A stretch of 64,000 bases of DNA from Actinospica robiniae DSM 44927 (GCF_000504285.1 NZ_KI632511.1:1981372-2045371); one strand, 5' to 3'. Shown: positions 20,001 through 30,409, counted from the stretch's first letter. The notes: generated by a model from the letters alone, not told the origin. A program made the numbers and translations.

Positions 20001-21907
20001 GCGAGATCGAGGCGGCCCTGGGTCTGCACCCCGCGGTCGGCCGGCCCTTCGTCATGCTGCGCGAGGACCGGCCGGGCGACAAGCGCATCGTCGCCTACGC
20101 GGTCCCCGCCGAGCCGGACGCCGGCCTTGACCTGGCGGACCTGCGCGAGTTCCTCGCCGTGCGGCTGCCCGGCTACATGATGCCCTCGGCGTTCGTGGTG
20201 CTGCCGGAGCTGCCGCTGACCCCGCATCAGAAGATCGACCACAGGGCGCTGCCCGCGCCGGCCGCCGAAGCGCCCCGGACGCACCGCAGCCCTCGTACTC
20301 CGGTCGAAGAAGTGGTCTGCGGCCTGTTCGCGGAGACGCTGGGGCTCGCGCAGGTCGGCGTGGACCAGGACTTCTTCGCCCTCGGCGGCCACTCGCTGCT
20401 GGCTCTGCGCCTGACCAACCGGATCCGCGCCGCGTTCGCCGGCGAGCTGAGCATCAGGGACCTGTTCGAAGCGCCGACCGTCGAGGGCATCGCCAAGCGC
20501 CTGGAAGCCGCCGCCGCGAGGCAGGAGATCGAACTCGGCGTCCTGCCGCCGGTGGCGCGGGCCGAGACGCGGCCCGAGGTCCTTCCGCTCTCCTCGGCGC
20601 AGCTGCGGCTGTGGATCCTCAACCGCTTCGAGGGTCCGAGCGCCACCTACAACGTGCCGTTCGCGGTGCGGCTGACCGGCCCGCTCGACCCGCGGGCCCT
20701 GCAGGCGGCGCTGAACGACCTCGTCGCCCGGCACGAGACGCTGCGCACGCTCTACCCGGACCTGTTCGGCGAGCCGCGGCAGCTGATCCTGGCCCCCGAG
20801 GACGCGCTGATCGACCTCGAGGACTGCGAGGTCGCGGCCGAGCAGGTCGAGGCCAGGATCGAGCAGGAGATCGCGCACCGCTTCACCCTGGCCTCCGAGC
20901 AGCCAGTCAAGGCCCTGCTGCTGCGTTCGGCGCCGCAGGACGCGACGCTGCTCCTGCTGATCCACCACATCGCCACCGACGGCTGGTCCACCGGGCCGCT
21001 GACCCGCGACCTGAGCACCGCGTACAACGCGCGGCTGCTCGGGCGGGCGCCGGACTGGCCGGCCCTGCCCCTCCAGTACGCGGACTTCGCCCTGTGGCAG
21101 CGCGACGCCGCGGCCGAGGGACTCGAGCATCAGCTCGAGTTCTGGGCCGGGGAACTGGCCGGGCTGCCCGAGGAGATCCCGCTGCCGTTGGACCGGCCCC
21201 GCCCGGCCCAACGCGACGGACGCGGCGCCGTGGTCGGCTTCGAGCTGCGACCCGAACTCGGCGCCGCGCTGCGGGAGCTGGCCGGGCAGAACCAGGCGAC
21301 GCTGCTGATGGTGCTGCACGCCGGCGTGGCCGCGCTGCTCGACCAGTGCGGCGCCGGCTCCGACATCCCGCTCGGCACGCCGGTCACGGGACGCGGCGAC
21401 GAGGCTCTGGAAGACCTCGTCGGGTTCTTCGTCAACACCCTGGTGCTGCGCGCCGACACCAGTGGCGACCCCGGCTTCCGGGAGCTGCTCGGCCGTGTCC
21501 GCGAAGCCGACCTGCGTGCCTTCGCGCACCAGGAGGCCCCGTTCGACCAGCTGGTCGAGCGGCTGGCGCCGACCCGCACGGCGCACCGCAATCCGCTCTT
21601 CCAGGTCGCCTTCTCCCTCGTCCCCGACCTCGAGCAGGAGGACCCGCTGCGCTTCCAGGGCCTTGAGTCCCGAGCCCTGCCGATCGCGCCGAACACAGCG
21701 AAGTTCGATCTCACCGTCACCTTCCGGCCCGGCGGCGCGGCGGACGACGCGCTCTACGGCGAGATCGACTACTGCACCGACATCTTCGACCCGGCCACGG
21801 TGCACGGGCTGGCCCGACGGCTCGTCGGCCTGCTCGAGGCGGCCGCGGCACAACCCGAAACCCCGATCGGGCGCCTCGGCGCCCTGGTGAACCAGGAAGG
21901 CGAGTAA
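11033..21907 (+). CDS. NRPS-1: C-A-T-C-A-T-C-A-T-C
   Basis: About 3624 residues, three full modules plus a C-terminal condensation domain. C1 (about 10-430) has VYPLSALQ and HHILVDD. A1 (about 460-975), T1 (GGHSL near 1010), C2 (1066-1500, HHIATDGWS), A2 (about 1525-2020), T2 (near 2063), C3 (2120-2550), A3 (about 2575-3075), T3 (near 3115), C4 (about 3180-3624). No epimerase, methyltransferase or TE is present. Manual pocket readings: A1 DAYYWGVVFK, A2 DAWTMCGIAK, A3 DAYFWGVVYK; I do not assign substrates. The ATG at 11033 follows GGGAGA. C4 has no A-T on the same protein and must act with NRPS-2, encoded two genes on. C1 could accept from PKS-2 of the other operon. Confidence 0.96.
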   Translation: MHEDDVEIEDVYPLSALQAGLLYEESNVAPGAARPYLVQQVDRFTGAIDVGILIAVYESLVDRHPALRTGFEWAGDEPRQLVRRAARLPVTRLDWSAIAPGRREAELAALIEQDRRTPFDPACPPLARLTVVSLSGTELLTLFTVHHILVDDQSLTVLDAEFDELYRAAVSDREAALPPAPYFADFIQWQADRRRELTDEDARAAAARFADLAQLGPLTLGSARSAAAFERVTLRMTAEEEASLTGFARRARVSMSSLLHGAWALVLSGLTGGDEAVFGFTATQRPKAVPGVDRLVGACIATLPVRLAVDRAAKAGDWLRGVQRELVDAWSDEALPFLDGRLLGRRGEDAGARIESIFVVENGTAVIHDLPGVERTRLDSIGWTGYPVVVDVGFIDGLHVDVTVDGSRADAAAARRLAERFRHVLHALAADRDALVGTVDPLLPDEREQLLRWGTGAALAADAKGVAERFEQQAARTPDAIAVEFEGRSVSYRRLDQRANRLARTLREHGVGAEVFVALAMERSVELLVAFLATLKAGGAYVPIPAAYPLALARAVLADLQPAVLLTDAVHVRGEVVPGLADTGLPVIVVDDADAESPGDDSGLGLDCPPDQLAYVMFTSGSTGTPKGVAITHGNIITLTDDACWRNGNHDRVLMHSPHSFDAATYEMWVPLLHGGTVVLMPPGAVDTDSLTRCLETADATGMYLTKAMFDVLVAESPRTLSLVREVWTGGEEASLRSMNTVGQLCPDLSVLHVWGPTETTVFATYRLVGAGGYEGSVSIGAPMDDTRVYVLDGGLRLLPPGTVGDLYVAGPRLARGYVNRPAVTAQAFLPDPFGEPGSRMYRTGDLARWNAEGELEFAGRADGQVKIRGFRIELGEIETVLAQAPGVSQAVAVVREDRAGDKRLVAYVVPADPHPVTGGSSESAVDLEALRGFLATRLPGYMLPSAIVVLPGLPLTAHRKVDRRALPAPSAAQSQSSHIEPSTPAEAELCRLFADVLGIARIGIDEDFFAMGGHSLLAMQLTNRIRSAFQTEISIRDLFLGATVEQMAARLQTASAAGARLKPAVRPDVLPLSPAQRRLRFLHAFEGPSATYNVPLALELTGTLDTQALEAAVNDVVARHEILRTVYPDYLGEPRQLILDPEHVHIALEIDDVPAARVEEWINRQIGHCFELTVEPPIKALLLRSEADADPDARTATLLLLTHHIATDGWSMGPLIADLGTAYNARLRDQNPDWSALPVQYADFTLWQAGRVEDQLEFWQRELAGLPEEIALPLDRPRPAQRGNDGVTQLFGTRPEVHDALQDLARANQASLLMVLQAAIAALLHRHGAGDDIPVGTVVAGRDDEGLEDLIGFFVNTVVLRTDTSGNPTFRELLGRVREADLRAFAHQDAPFDRLVEQLAPTRTPGRHPLFQVAFALDTDQDLRPELDGLTARTLAIAPTTAKFDLHFTFRLSHAADGTPSGLSGELTYATDVFDAATVQGLIQRLDLLLASVAADPDERIDDIEVLDAAELSLLTSGLCATPAPEDTGTILDLFGYVVAEDPDSIAVADGTVELSYGELDRLAGRFARRLADSGVGAGTAVGVCVPRSAAVAVAVLGIWKAGAVYVPIDAEAPEERSRYLITDSGAQVLVATARTADQASRFGLPVLTLTELEDPADGAADPAAPRPPHPAELAYIIYTSGSTGRPKGVAIEHRSLGNLAYAVRRWSGLDRHDRVLQYASFTFDASIWEFLLAWGAGAVLRIATEHERGGDELSRVLADERISFSTLTPSVAALIGGPDDLPDLHTLMLCGEAVPPVLADRWAVPGRVLINGYGPTETTIAAGLAELHAGEPITIGPPPAGVRVYVLGDNLRPMPPGGVGEIYIGGASTARGYVGRPALTASRFVADPYTSHPGTRMYRSGDLGRVDRDGALSFAGRVDDQVKIRGVRIEPGEIEAALAEHPAIAQPFVAVREDLPGDKRLVAYLVPALPRAAADGPVLDLADVREFLAARLPAALMPSAFVELPELPLTAHGKVDRAALPAPVADRARVHRKPGTALEELVCGLFAETLGLPEVGVDEDFFVLGGHSLLALRLTNRIRAAMETDLRIRDLFESPTAEGVARRLEAETARRSRIEPMPRPDLLPLSFAQRQLRFLYEFEGPSATYNLPIALRLVGAVDLEALQSAIDDVVARHEVLRTCYPGDLGEPRQLILSPERARVVLEVCEVPAGQIGDRLRHEAERPFDLAATPPFRALLLRTAPDAAVLLAVVHHIATDGWSMGVLLSDLGEAYNARRRGRGPQWDALPVQYADFSLWQAAEVDDGLEFWRTELAGLPEEIPLPLDRPRPAQRDGRGGTVGFAAGPESHRRLEQLGRDQHATLFMVLQTALVTLLHTHGGGEDIPLGTPLTGRTDACLENLVGLFINTLVLRADTGGDPTFRELLGRVREADLRAFAHQDAPFDRLVEHLAPARNPNRNPLFQVIFSVETGQDPGPAFDGLDATPLAVQAEVAKFDLTITFRPRYGADAAPAGLTGEVNYASDVFDRATIEALVERLSTLIDAIGADPDARLGALEILPAGERDRLLAWGTGLVTAAGPRSVAERFEQQAARTPAAVAVEYDGATVTYRELNRRANRLARLLRGHGVGPEVFVAVAMDRSVDLLAAFLATLKAGGAYVPIPAAYPPPLARAVLDDVKPAVVLTDLVNAGREVVPAIAATGLPVIVVDDADTALPGDAADLGLVCPPDQLAYVMFTSGSTGTPKGVAITHGNIVALADDVRWRNGNHDRVLMHSPHSFDAATYEMWAPLLHGGTVVLMPPGAVDPQRLHHTLSTGRVTGMFLTTALFDVLVADAPETLCLVREVWTGGEGVSVRSMNRVGQLCPDLAVFHVYGPTETTVYALHHAVRGSGFTGTVPIGGPLDNTVVYVLDDALRPVPSGVVGELYIAGAGVGRGYADRPGLTAGRFLPDPFGEPGSRMYRTGDLVRWNARGEIEFVGRADGQIKLRGFRIELGEIEAALGLHPAVGRPFVMLREDRPGDKRIVAYAVPAEPDAGLDLADLREFLAVRLPGYMMPSAFVVLPELPLTPHQKIDHRALPAPAAEAPRTHRSPRTPVEEVVCGLFAETLGLAQVGVDQDFFALGGHSLLALRLTNRIRAAFAGELSIRDLFEAPTVEGIAKRLEAAAARQEIELGVLPPVARAETRPEVLPLSSAQLRLWILNRFEGPSATYNVPFAVRLTGPLDPRALQAALNDLVARHETLRTLYPDLFGEPRQLILAPEDALIDLEDCEVAAEQVEARIEQEIAHRFTLASEQPVKALLLRSAPQDATLLLLIHHIATDGWSTGPLTRDLSTAYNARLLGRAPDWPALPLQYADFALWQRDAAAEGLEHQLEFWAGELAGLPEEIPLPLDRPRPAQRDGRGAVVGFELRPELGAALRELAGQNQATLLMVLHAGVAALLDQCGAGSDIPLGTPVTGRGDEALEDLVGFFVNTLVLRADTSGDPGFRELLGRVREADLRAFAHQEAPFDQLVERLAPTRTAHRNPLFQVAFSLVPDLEQEDPLRFQGLESRALPIAPNTAKFDLTVTFRPGGAADDALYGEIDYCTDIFDPATVHGLARRLVGLLEAAAAQPETPIGRLGALVNQEGE

Positions 21908-21909
21908 TC

Positions 21910-22134
21910 ATGCCCAGTCCCTTCGAGAACCAGACCAAGCAGTTCAACGTCCTGATCAACGCCGAGGACCAGCACTCGCTCTGGCCGCAGGACTATGCCG
22001 TGCCGGCCGGCTGGGAGCCCGTCTCAAGCGGCACCCTCGCCGAGTGCACCGCCTACGTGGACGCGCACTGGACCGACATGCGCCCGCGCTCGCTCAAGCT
22101 GGCCCAGGCCGCAGCGAACGGGAGCCGTCGGTGA
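21910..22134 (+). CDS. MbtH-like protein
   Basis: A 74-residue MbtH-family chaperone. The [10 protein letters not shown] segment and the C-terminal WTDMRP are the family hallmarks, and the length is standard. These proteins bind and activate NRPS adenylation domains. It begins 2 bases after the NRPS-1 stop and its stop overlaps the GTG start of NRPS-2 (GTGA), so it is translationally embedded between the C and A halves of one module. A second copy heads the minus-strand operon at 53910-54131. Confidence 0.97.
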   Translation: MPSPFENQTKQFNVLINAEDQHSLWPQDYAVPAGWEPVSSGTLAECTAYVDAHWTDMRPRSLKLAQAAANGSRR

Positions 22135-24110
22135 GCCTGACGACCACGCAGACCGTCCGCGAGGACCCGGACCTGGACGGGTACCGCCGCGAGTGGGCGG
22201 ACTCGGTCACCCCGGTCCCGGACGCGACCCTGCCGCGCCTGCTGGATCTGCGCATCGCGCAGACCCCGGACGCCGTCGCGGTGGAGTCCGGGGAGCAGAC
22301 GCTCAGCTACGCGCAGCTCGGTGCGCACGTCGACCGGCTGGCCCGCCGGCTGCTCGACGCGGGCGTCGCCCCCGGCGACCCGGTCGCGGTGCTGCTGCCG
22401 CGCTCGACGCACCTGGTGGTCGCGCTGCTGGCGATCGCCCGCTGCGGAGCCGTGTACGTCCCGCTCGACGCCCGCGACCCGCTCGCCCGGATGCGGGGCG
22501 TGCTGGCGAACGCGGGGTGCGAACACCTGGTCGTGGACCACGCGACGCAGGACCATGAGGTCGCCGCCGGCCACAAGCCGGTCCGGGCCGACCTCGAGGG
22601 GTCCGCAACGCCGGGCGGATCAGCGGCCGAACACGTTCCGGATCTGACACAGGGCCCTGACTCGCTCGTCTACGTCATCCACACCTCCGGGTCCACCGGA
22701 GCGCCCAAGGGCGTCGCGGTCAGCCACCGCAACGTGGCCGCGTTCGCCGCCGACCGGATCTGGCGCAACGGCAACCACGAGCGGGTGCTGCTGCACTCGC
22801 CGCACGCCTTCGACGCCAACACCTACGAGCTCTGGGTGCCGCTGCTCGGCGGCGGCACGGTGGTGCTCGCCCCGGACCGGCTGGACGTTCCGCTGATGCG
22901 GAAGCTGGCGGGTACCGGCCGGATCACGGCGGCCTTCCTGACCATCGGCCTGTTCAACGCCCTGGCCGCGGCCGACCCGACCTGCTTCCGCGGGCTGCGC
23001 GAGGTGTGGACGGGCGGCGACGTGGTCTCCCCGGAAGCTCTGGCCAAGGTGCGCGACGCCAACCCGGGCATCACCGTGTACGGGGTCTACGGCCCCACCG
23101 AGACCACCACGTACGCCACCTGCTACCGGGTCGGCGCGCACCTCGATCCGGCGCAGAGCGTCCCGATCGGCAAGCCGATGGACAACACCCGCGGCTACGT
23201 GCTCGACGAGCGCCTGGAACTGGTCGCTCCGGGCGAGGCGGGCGAACTGTTCCTGGCCGGCGCGGGTGTGGCCCGCGGCTATCTCAACCAGCCGGGCCTG
23301 ACCGCGCAGCGCTTCGTCGCAGACCCCTTCGGGGCGCCGGGCGAGCGCATGTACGCGACCGGCGACCTGGTCCGGCGGGAGGCGGACGGCAACCTCCGCT
23401 TCGTCGGACGGGCCGACGGCCAGGTGAAGATCAACGGCTTCCGGATCGAGGTCGGCGAGATCGAGGCGGCGCTGGTCGGGCACCCGGCCGTGCGCGAGGC
23501 CGTCGCGATCGCGTCCAAGACCGCGGACGGCGGCGGCCGGATCCACGCCTACGTGGTGACGGCGCCGTCCACGGCGCTCGACAGTGAACTGATACGTGAG
23601 CACCTGTCCGCGCGGCTGCCCGGCTACATGGTCCCGGACGAGTACTCCTTCCTGCCGGAACTGCCGCTGACGCCGAACGGCAAGGTCGATCGCAGACGAC
23701 TCGCGGCCACCCCGCCGCCCGTGCGGCAGCCGGCTCCGGTCGGGCCGGTCGCGACCGGCCCGACCAGCGTGGCCGAGCCCCGGCCGTCCCTCGACGAGAC
23801 CGAGGCGAAGGTCGCCGCGCTGTGGAGCCTGGTGCTCGGCGTGGAGCAGATCGGGCTCGACGACAACTTCTTCGAGTGCGGCGGCACCTCGCTCAAGCTG
23901 ATCGGCCTGCATGCGCGGCTGTGCGCCGAGTTCGGCGTGGAGCTGCCGATCCAGCGCCTGTTCGAGATATCGACCATCCGGGCCATCGCCCGCCACCTCG
24001 CGCCCGACACGGCCTCGGCGAACTCGGCCGCGGCCGAGCGGCGCGCCGACGTGGACGAGAGGGCCGCGGCCCGCCGCGAGCAGATCCGGCGCAGGGCGGA
24101 ATGGAGATGA
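22131..24110 (+). CDS. NRPS-2: A-T didomain
   Basis: About 659 residues, an adenylation domain (about 30-535) and a thiolation domain ([13 protein letters not shown] near residue 578) with no condensation domain. It completes the module begun by the C-terminal condensation domain of NRPS-1. My pocket reading is DAYFWGVTYK, close to A1 and A3 of NRPS-1, and the core stretch [19 protein letters not shown] is shared with them. So related residues may be used three times. The GTG at 22131 overlaps the MbtH stop and follows GGGAG. The tail after the T domain is rich in arginine and glutamate and could be a docking helix towards PKS-1, whose ATG overlaps this stop. Confidence 0.95.
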   Translation: MSLTTTQTVREDPDLDGYRREWADSVTPVPDATLPRLLDLRIAQTPDAVAVESGEQTLSYAQLGAHVDRLARRLLDAGVAPGDPVAVLLPRSTHLVVALLAIARCGAVYVPLDARDPLARMRGVLANAGCEHLVVDHATQDHEVAAGHKPVRADLEGSATPGGSAAEHVPDLTQGPDSLVYVIHTSGSTGAPKGVAVSHRNVAAFAADRIWRNGNHERVLLHSPHAFDANTYELWVPLLGGGTVVLAPDRLDVPLMRKLAGTGRITAAFLTIGLFNALAAADPTCFRGLREVWTGGDVVSPEALAKVRDANPGITVYGVYGPTETTTYATCYRVGAHLDPAQSVPIGKPMDNTRGYVLDERLELVAPGEAGELFLAGAGVARGYLNQPGLTAQRFVADPFGAPGERMYATGDLVRREADGNLRFVGRADGQVKINGFRIEVGEIEAALVGHPAVREAVAIASKTADGGGRIHAYVVTAPSTALDSELIREHLSARLPGYMVPDEYSFLPELPLTPNGKVDRRRLAATPPPVRQPAPVGPVATGPTSVAEPRPSLDETEAKVAALWSLVLGVEQIGLDDNFFECGGTSLKLIGLHARLCAEFGVELPIQRLFEISTIRAIARHLAPDTASANSAAAERRADVDERAAARREQIRRRAEWR

Positions 24111-27100
24111 GCATGGATACCGACGGCAGGATCGCCGTGACCGGCATGGCCGTACGGCTGCCCGGCGCGGCGGACCTGGCCCGCTACTGGAGGCTGCTGC
24201 AGGCCGGCGCGGAGGGCATCACCCGGCACGGCGAGGCCGAGCTGCTCGCCGCGGGCTACGACGCGCAGACCATCCGGAGCAGCGAGTTCGTCCCGGCCGG
24301 CGGCGCGCTGCCGGCGGCGCGCGCGTTCGACTGGTCCTACTTCGGCTACAGCCGGACCGACGCCGCCCTGATCGACCCGCAGCAGCGCGTCTTCCTGCAA
24401 TGCGCGGCCGAGGCCCTGGACGACGCCGGCATCGACCCGACCCGCTTCGCCGGCTGGATCGGCGTATACGGGGGCAGCGACAGTCCCGAGGACGGGCTCG
24501 ACGACCTGATCGACCCGCTGCTGCGGGCCATCGGACGCAACCAGGACTTCCTGGCCACGCGGGTCGCCTACAAGCTCGGGCTGCGCGGCCCGGCGTTCAC
24601 CGTGCAGACGGCGTGTTCGACCTCGCTGACCGCGGTGCACCTGGCCGTGCAGAGCCTGCTCTCCTACGAGACGGACGCGGCGCTGGCCGGCGGGGTCGGC
24701 CTGGCCTCCGCGGGGAGGATGGGCTACACGTACGTGGAGGGCGGCAGTCTCTCCCCGGACGGGCACTGCCGCTCGTTCGACGCCCGCGCCCTCGGCACGG
24801 TGCCCAGCGAGGGCGTCGGGATGGTGGTGCTGCGGCGGCTGGAGGACGCGCTGCGCGACGGCGACCGCATCGCCGCCGTCATCCTCGGGTCGGCCGTCAA
24901 CAACGACGCCGGGGACAAGATCGGGTTCACCGCCCCCTCGGTCTCCGGGCAGCGCGAGGCGATCCTGCTGGCGCAGAAGGTGAGCGGCGTCGACCCGGCG
25001 GACCTCGGCTACATCGAAGCCCACGGCACCGCCACCCCGATGGGCGACCCGATCGAGGTGCAGGCGCTGACCGACGCGTTCCGCCGCTCCACCGACGCCA
25101 CCGGCTACTGCGGGCTCGGCTCGGTCAAGAGCAACATCGGCCACACCGGGGCCGCGGCGGGCGTCGCCGGGCTGATCAAGACGGTGCTGATGCTCGAGCA
25201 CCGGGAACTGGTGCCCTCGCTGCACTTCACCGAGCCGAACCCGCGGCTGCAGCTCGAGGACTCGCCGTTCCGGGTGACGACCAGGCGGACGCCCTGGCCC
25301 GAGCGGGGCACGCCGATGGCGGCGGTCAGCGCCTTCGGTCTCGGCGGCACCAACGCGCACGTGATCCTGCAGGCGCCCCCTTCGCGCGACCGCCCGGCCG
25401 GGCGCCGCACCGCGCGCGTGCTCGGCCTGTCCGCGATGACCGGCACCAGCCTCGACCGGATGCGCGGGAACCTCGCCGACCATCTCGAGGAGCACGGCGA
25501 GACAGAGCTCGGCGACGCGACGCAGACCCTGGCCCGCCGCCGCCAGTACGAGCACCGGGTCGCGGTGGTCGCCGCGGAGCCGGGTGAGGCCGCCGAGGCG
25601 CTGCGCGTCGCGGCGCCGTCCCCGGGCAAGCGCGCGCTCGGCAAGGTGGCGTTCCTCTTCCCCGGCCACGGGGTCCTGGACCACGCCGCGGGGGCCGCCG
25701 CCTACCGGCTACTGCCGACCTTCCGGACCTGCTTCGACGAGATGGCCGACGCCTTTCAGGCCGGCCCCGGCGTCGACCTGGCCCCGGTCGTGGTGCCGGG
25801 GGCCGGCGACGCGGAGTGGTTCTCGCCCCCGGCGCACCAGCACGCGGGCCTGCTGGCCCTGGGCTACGCGCTGGCCAAGCAGCTGATCGAGTGGCGCGTG
25901 TGCCCAGCGGGCATGATCGGCAACAGTATCGGCGAGTGCGTCGCCGCCACCGTGGCCGGGCTCTGGACGCCCGCGGAGGCCGCGGCCGTGGTGCATACCC
26001 GGGCCGTGGCGGCGCAGAACACGAAGCCGGGCCGGATGATCGCGGTCAAGGCTCCGGTGGAGGAGGTCCTCCGGCGTATCGCCGGGTTCGACGGGGTGGG
26101 CGTCGCGGTGGCCGGACCGGGCACCGCGGTCATCTCAGGGATCGAAGCGGCCATGGACGCGCTCACGCTCACCGACGCGCTGGACGGCCTCGACCTCACC
26201 GTGCTCGATGCCCCGGCGGCCGGCCATTCCGCCGCGATGGAGCCCGCGGCGCGGGAACTGCGCGCGGCGCTCGCGCGGGTGACCACCCGGGAGCCGGGGC
26301 TGCCCTTCGTCTCCAACCTGACCGGGCAGTGGGCCCGCCCGGAGGCCGTGCTCGGCGCCGACTACTGGGCGGACCAGCTGTGCCGCACGGTACAGCTGGA
26401 GGCCGGTATCGCGACCCTGATCGATGAGGGCTGCGACACCTTCATCGAGCTCGGCCCCGGCACGTCGATGTGCGGATCGCTGCGCCGGCACCGGGACTGG
26501 GATCCGGAGCGCTTCGTGCTGCCGATGCTCGGCCGGGCCGCCGAGGACCGCGACCGCAGCCTGCTGCGGGCGATCGGCGCCCTGTGGGAGCGCGGCGCCG
26601 AGATCGACCTGGCCGCGGTGACCGGCGACAGTCGGGCACCGGTGTGCTCGCTGCCTCCGTACGCCTTCGACGCACAGGACCCGCGAGCGGACTGGGTCTT
26701 GGCCGCGCCGGCCGAGAAATCGGCGGATTCCGGTGCACCGCACCAGGACGACGTGGCCGGGCTGCCGACCCTGGAGCTCCTGTGGCGCCAGGCGCTCGGC
26801 GTCTCCTCGGTCCGCGCGGAGGACGATTTCTTCGCCCTCGGCGGGGAGTCGCTCATGGCGGTCAACCTCGTCAACCAGATCCGCAGGCACTGGGGCGTGC
26901 GGGTGACCGCCGCCGAGTTCCTCAAGAGCCCGACCTTCGCCACCCTGGTCCGGCTGGCCGGCCCGGCCGCGGCGCAGGCGCGCACCCGCGCGGAGGCGGC
27001 CACCTCGGCTGCGTCGACCGGTCTGGTCACCTTGCGCGAGGGCACCGGGCGACCGGTGTTCTTCGCCGCCGACGTCCTCGGCACCTCCTCCAGCTATCTG

Positions 27101-27769
27101 GTGCTGGCCGACCTGCTCGAGACGGACCGCCCGGTCTGCGGGCTCGAACAGACCGAGCGCCCGGGCCGTTTCCCGCGACTCGAGCGGCTCGCTGCCGAAC
27201 AGGTCGCGCTCGCCCGACAGGCCCAGCCCGAAGGCCCGTACACCCTGGCCGGCTGGTCCTTCGGAGCCGTACTCGCGCATGAGATGGCCCGTCAGCTGAT
27301 CGAGGCCGGACAGAGCGTGGACCTGCTCGTCTGCCTCGACGGACAGGTCCGGGGACGGCGCGGCCGGCCGCTCGGCGCCAGCCCCGCGGTGCTGCGCGAC
27401 GCCGTCACCCTGCAGGTGGGCGTGGCACTCGGCACCGGGCCGCTCGGCGCCCGCATCCGCAGACTGCCCGAGCTGCGCCGCCGCTTCCTGGCCAACGCCG
27501 GCGCCCTGCTGCGCTACCGGCCGAAGCCGGCGGCCTGCCGCACTGTGCTGTTCAAGGCGGAACCGGGCGACGCCGGGCGCAGCGCGGCGATCGAACGCGG
27601 CCTCGCCTCGCTCTACCGGGAGGTCCGGGTCGAGCCGGTGGCCGGCGACCACTGGTCCATGCTCGCCGAACCGCACGCCCGCGGCCTCGCCGCCCGGATC
27701 AGTGCCCTGCTTCCGCATGACACCCCGCGCCCCGCCGCGGCCACCGCCGCGTCCACGACAGGAGATTGA
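24107..27769 (+). CDS. PKS-1: KS-AT-T-TE terminal module
   Basis: About 1220 residues, a type I polyketide module with thioesterase. KS (about 5-425) has cysteine 170 in TACSTSL, histidine 306 in [12 protein letters not shown] and histidine 346 in SNIGH. AT (about 510-800) has GNSIGE, serine 607, with asparagine where GHSxGE normally has histidine; the specificity segment reads AAGHS rather than HAFHS or YASHS. T has serine 915 in GGESL. TE (about 980-1210) has serine 1051 in GWSFG and histidine 1182 in GDHWSML. There is no ketoreductase, so a beta-keto product is released unless reduced in trans. AAGH resembles XAGH motifs of larger extenders, which fits the CCR/KAS III/dehydrogenase genes downstream. 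The start overlaps the NRPS-2 stop (ATGA); ATG 24113 is an alternative with its own GGAG. Confidence 0.95.
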   Translation: MSMDTDGRIAVTGMAVRLPGAADLARYWRLLQAGAEGITRHGEAELLAAGYDAQTIRSSEFVPAGGALPAARAFDWSYFGYSRTDAALIDPQQRVFLQCAAEALDDAGIDPTRFAGWIGVYGGSDSPEDGLDDLIDPLLRAIGRNQDFLATRVAYKLGLRGPAFTVQTACSTSLTAVHLAVQSLLSYETDAALAGGVGLASAGRMGYTYVEGGSLSPDGHCRSFDARALGTVPSEGVGMVVLRRLEDALRDGDRIAAVILGSAVNNDAGDKIGFTAPSVSGQREAILLAQKVSGVDPADLGYIEAHGTATPMGDPIEVQALTDAFRRSTDATGYCGLGSVKSNIGHTGAAAGVAGLIKTVLMLEHRELVPSLHFTEPNPRLQLEDSPFRVTTRRTPWPERGTPMAAVSAFGLGGTNAHVILQAPPSRDRPAGRRTARVLGLSAMTGTSLDRMRGNLADHLEEHGETELGDATQTLARRRQYEHRVAVVAAEPGEAAEALRVAAPSPGKRALGKVAFLFPGHGVLDHAAGAAAYRLLPTFRTCFDEMADAFQAGPGVDLAPVVVPGAGDAEWFSPPAHQHAGLLALGYALAKQLIEWRVCPAGMIGNSIGECVAATVAGLWTPAEAAAVVHTRAVAAQNTKPGRMIAVKAPVEEVLRRIAGFDGVGVAVAGPGTAVISGIEAAMDALTLTDALDGLDLTVLDAPAAGHSAAMEPAARELRAALARVTTREPGLPFVSNLTGQWARPEAVLGADYWADQLCRTVQLEAGIATLIDEGCDTFIELGPGTSMCGSLRRHRDWDPERFVLPMLGRAAEDRDRSLLRAIGALWERGAEIDLAAVTGDSRAPVCSLPPYAFDAQDPRADWVLAAPAEKSADSGAPHQDDVAGLPTLELLWRQALGVSSVRAEDDFFALGGESLMAVNLVNQIRRHWGVRVTAAEFLKSPTFATLVRLAGPAAAQARTRAEAATSAASTGLVTLREGTGRPVFFAADVLGTSSSYLVLADLLETDRPVCGLEQTERPGRFPRLERLAAEQVALARQAQPEGPYTLAGWSFGAVLAHEMARQLIEAGQSVDLLVCLDGQVRGRRGRPLGASPAVLRDAVTLQVGVALGTGPLGARIRRLPELRRRFLANAGALLRYRPKPAACRTVLFKAEPGDAGRSAAIERGLASLYREVRVEPVAGDHWSMLAEPHARGLAARISALLPHDTPRPAAATAASTTGD

Positions 27770-27770
27770 C

Positions 27771-28343
27771 ATGACCGTCACCACCGAGATCCGCGAGATC
27801 ACCGACCTCGAGGCGCTGGCCGCGACCGCGCACCCGATCCGCCGACGCCTGCTCGACTTCCTCGACGTCGAAGGCGAGATGACCGCCACGGCGATGGCCG
27901 AGAGCTCCGGGCAGTCGGTGCGCACCATCGAGCGGCACCTGCACCTGCTCGAGGAGAGCCGGCTGGTCGAGCAGAGCGCCGCCGACGAGGACGGGGAGCG
28001 GCCGTGGCGCCGGTCCGCGCCCGGGATGCGCACGCAGACCAACGATCTGGCCGACGACGCCGTCACCCGCGCGGTGATCTTCGCCATGCTCTGCGTCACC
28101 CGGGAGCGCCACGCCGGCTTCATGCGGGAGTGGACCGAGGCCCGGGAAACCTTCGGCCCGGACTGGAAGGTCAGCGGCTTCGTCGCGGACTGCTGGCTGC
28201 GGCTGAGCCCGGCCGAGCTGGTGCAGGTGCGCGGCGAGTTCGCCGACATCTTCGAGCGCTGGTCCACCCGGGACGTGCCGGACGACGGCGTGGACCGCCG
28301 CCCGGTGACCTTCTTCGCCCAGGCCGTGCGGGCCCAGCCGTGA
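27771..28343 (+). CDS. Winged-helix (ArsR-like) transcriptional regulator
   Basis: A 190-residue protein with an N-terminal winged helix-turn-helix of the ArsR-like type (about residues 12-75): AHPIRRRLLDFL, then ATAMAESSGQSVRTIERHLHLL. The helical C-terminal part resembles the partner region seen in many actinobacterial ArsR-like regulators. There is no CxC metal-binding motif. The ATG follows AGGAG, one base after the PKS-1 stop. It sits in the middle of the biosynthetic operon and probably tunes it or the exporter; the target is unknown. Confidence 0.85.
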   Translation: MTVTTEIREITDLEALAATAHPIRRRLLDFLDVEGEMTATAMAESSGQSVRTIERHLHLLEESRLVEQSAADEDGERPWRRSAPGMRTQTNDLADDAVTRAVIFAMLCVTRERHAGFMREWTEARETFGPDWKVSGFVADCWLRLSPAELVQVRGEFADIFERWSTRDVPDDGVDRRPVTFFAQAVRAQP

Positions 28344-29338
28344 CCCGGCCGCCCGCCGACGACACCCGCCCCTCCGTCCGCCCCCTTCACGAGATTGCCG
28401 GTGATCCCATGCGCGACCTCATCTCCCTGGCCGACCTGACTCCGACCGAACTCGACACCCTGGTCCGGCGCGCGGTGCGCTTCGGCGGCCCGGAGCCGGT
28501 GGCCAAAACACTGGCCGGCCGCCGCGTCGCCACCTTCTTCAGCAAGACCTCCACCCGCACCCGCACCTCGTTCTGGGCCGGGGCCGTGCGGCTCGGCGCC
28601 GACGTGATCACCTACGGCCCGAACGAGCTGCAGCTGAGCACCGGAGAAACCCTGGAGGACACCGCGCGCGTCCTCGGCGAATACGTGGACGCACTGGTCA
28701 TCCGCACCAACGGCGACGTCGGCGAGATGCGCCGGCTGGCCTCCTGCGACAACCTCGCCGTCGTCAATGCCCTGAGCTCCGACGAGCACCCCACCCAGGC
28801 GATCGCCGACCTGGCCACGCTTCTCGAGCACTTCGGCTCGCTCGACGGTCTGCACGTGCTGTGCGTCGGCGAGGGCAACAGCAGCGCCGTCGCGCTCGCC
28901 CTGGCCGCCGCCCGCACCCCCGGCTTCCGGGTCACCCTCGTGTGCCCGCCCGGCTACGGCGTGGACAAGCAGATCCTGGACAAGGTCGCCGAGATCTCCG
29001 AGGGCCGGGCACTGGTCGAGCAGCACGAGAGCTTCGACGAGGTGCGCCGCCCGGTGGACGCCGTCTACACCAGCCGCTGGCAGACCATGGGCGTGTCGAA
29101 GCCGGACCCCAACTGGCTCTGGGCCTTCCGCGACTACCGGGTGAGCACCGGGCTGCTCGAGCGCTTCAGCGGGCCGGAGACCGTCTTCCTGCACGACCTG
29201 CCCGCCGTCCGCGGCCAGGAGGTCGACGACGAGGTGCTCGACGGCCCGCGCAGCGTGGCCTGGCGGCAGGCCCACCACAAGATGACCGCCGCCATGGCCG
29301 TCCTGGAGTGGTGCGTCACCGGCGGGGAGCAGGAGTGA
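28340..29338 (+). CDS. Ornithine/aspartate carbamoyltransferase homologue, probable tailoring enzyme
   Basis: About 332 residues from the GTG that overlaps the upstream stop; a start at ATG 28409 (309 residues) matches the family length better. The carbamoyl-phosphate site STRTRTSF (serine near residue 71) and HPTQ are intact. The OTC ornithine loop HCLP reads HDLP here, replacing the key cysteine with aspartate, and the usual SMG loop is altered (SRWQTMG). This points to a substrate other than ornithine. In viomycin-type pathways a homologue carbamoylates a diaminopropionate-derived amine. Here 2,3-diaminobutyrate, free or in the peptide, is the attractive acceptor (inference). It is translationally coupled on both sides, to the regulator and to the GHMP kinase. 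Confidence 0.85.
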   Translation: MTRPPADDTRPSVRPLHEIAGDPMRDLISLADLTPTELDTLVRRAVRFGGPEPVAKTLAGRRVATFFSKTSTRTRTSFWAGAVRLGADVITYGPNELQLSTGETLEDTARVLGEYVDALVIRTNGDVGEMRRLASCDNLAVVNALSSDEHPTQAIADLATLLEHFGSLDGLHVLCVGEGNSSAVALALAAARTPGFRVTLVCPPGYGVDKQILDKVAEISEGRALVEQHESFDEVRRPVDAVYTSRWQTMGVSKPDPNWLWAFRDYRVSTGLLERFSGPETVFLHDLPAVRGQEVDDEVLDGPRSVAWRQAHHKMTAAMAVLEWCVTGGEQE

Positions 29339-30243
29339 ACCGCACCCGGACCACGGCGCGGCGCACCGGCACCGCGACCTCGCCCATCCACCACGGCGAA
29401 ATCCTGCAGGGCGCGTTCCGGGTGCACGGCCGGATCCAGCGCGGGCTGGTGACCATCCCGTGCGAGCTGTACTGGTCCACCGCCGCGTTCACCCCGGAGC
29501 CCGGCGGCGAGGTCACCGTGCTGCCGGAGTGGCGCGGCAAGGCCCGCCAGGCCGCCGAACTGACCCTGCGTGAGCTCGAGCCGCTCGTCGGCGAGGGGCT
29601 CGGCGGCACGCTGAGCGTCTGCAGCGACGTGCCGCTCGGGCGCGGCTTCGGCTCCTCCACCAGCGACGTGCTCGCCGCGATCCGGGCGGTCGCCGACGCC
29701 TTCGACGTCCGGTTGCCGCGGGAGACCGTGGCCCGGCTCGCGGTGGCGGCGGAGACCGCGTCCGACTCGCTGATGTTCGACCAGAGCGCGGTGCTCTTCG
29801 CCCACCGCGAGGGCGCGCTCATCGAGGACTTCGGCGCGCGGCTGCCGGCCATGCACGTGCTGGGCTTCGGCACCGGGCTGGCGGTCGACACCGTCGGCTT
29901 CCTGCCCGCCCGCTACACCGAGCGGGAACTCGACTGCTTCGACGAGCTGCGCGTCAGGCTGCGCACGGCCGTCCGCTCCGGAGACGTCGCGCGGATCGGC
30001 GAGATCGCCACCGTCAGCACCCGCATCAACCAGAGCCATCTGCCGATCCCGCGGCTCGAGCAGGTGTGTGAGGCGGCCGCCGAGGCCGGCGCCGCCGGCG
30101 TGCACACCGCGCACAGCGGGGACATCGCCGGGCTGCTCTTCGACCTGCGCGACCCCGACCTGTCCTACCGGCTCAAGCTCGCCGGGAAGCTGCTACGCGA
30201 CATCGACTACGAGGAGCAGTGGGGCTTCGACACCGAGCCCTGA
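29335..30243 (+). CDS. GHMP kinase, PduX-like L-threonine kinase
   Basis: A 302-residue GHMP-family kinase. The N-terminal HHGEILQGAF resembles the GELLQG start of PduX, the L-threonine kinase of cobalamin synthesis. The ATP loop is PLGRGFGSSTSD (from about residue 100), and ETASDSLMFDQ resembles the PduX segment EPTDSTLF. The reaction would be ATP-dependent phosphorylation of threonine to O-phosphothreonine. Its place in a natural product operon, with a cysteine-synthase-like enzyme and an argininosuccinate-lyase homologue in the cluster, fits activation of threonine for beta-replacement to 2,3-diaminobutyrate rather than cobalamin synthesis. The GTG at 29335 overlaps the preceding stop and follows GGGGAGCAG. 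Confidence 0.85.
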   Translation: MNRTRTTARRTGTATSPIHHGEILQGAFRVHGRIQRGLVTIPCELYWSTAAFTPEPGGEVTVLPEWRGKARQAAELTLRELEPLVGEGLGGTLSVCSDVPLGRGFGSSTSDVLAAIRAVADAFDVRLPRETVARLAVAAETASDSLMFDQSAVLFAHREGALIEDFGARLPAMHVLGFGTGLAVDTVGFLPARYTERELDCFDELRVRLRTAVRSGDVARIGEIATVSTRINQSHLPIPRLEQVCEAAAEAGAAGVHTAHSGDIAGLLFDLRDPDLSYRLKLAGKLLRDIDYEEQWGFDTEP

Positions 30244-30361
30244 GCCGTCCCCGCCCGCACGCGACGACTTCGACCACCGAGTCCGAGTCCGCGCCACCGA
30301 GATTTCGAACTCCCACCTTCCCTCCCGTTGGGCGCCCCCGCCGCGCCCGGAAAGGATCACC

Positions 30362-30409
30362 GTGTCCTGCGAAACGAACGACTTGCGTGCCCGGCAGGTG
30401 CGCCGATGA
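30362..30409 (+). CDS. Possible 15-codon leader ORF upstream of the exporter
   Basis: A GTG preceded by GGAAAGGA opens a 15-residue frame (MSCETNDLRARQVRR) whose TGA overlaps the ATG of the MFS gene as ATGA. The ribosome site and overlap suggest translational coupling. I know no family for the peptide, and it could be chance. Confidence 0.4.
   Translation: MSCETNDLRARQVRR

Noticed and set aside
15584-21853. A 2089-codon open frame antisense to NRPS-1, and other long antisense frames over the NRPS/PKS genes
   Set aside because: They are shadows of high-GC coding DNA: composition is Arg/Gly/Ala/Val/His-biased, with no domain motifs, while the opposite strand carries complete domain series.
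11033-27769. Epimerase or methyltransferase domains in the NRPS proteins
   Set aside because: I looked between A and T and after T for the relevant motifs and found none; every HHxxxD-type motif sits in a region placed as a C domain.
28340-29338. Housekeeping argF
   Set aside because: The ornithine loop is altered and the gene is translationally coupled inside a biosynthetic operon, so a tailoring role is more likely.
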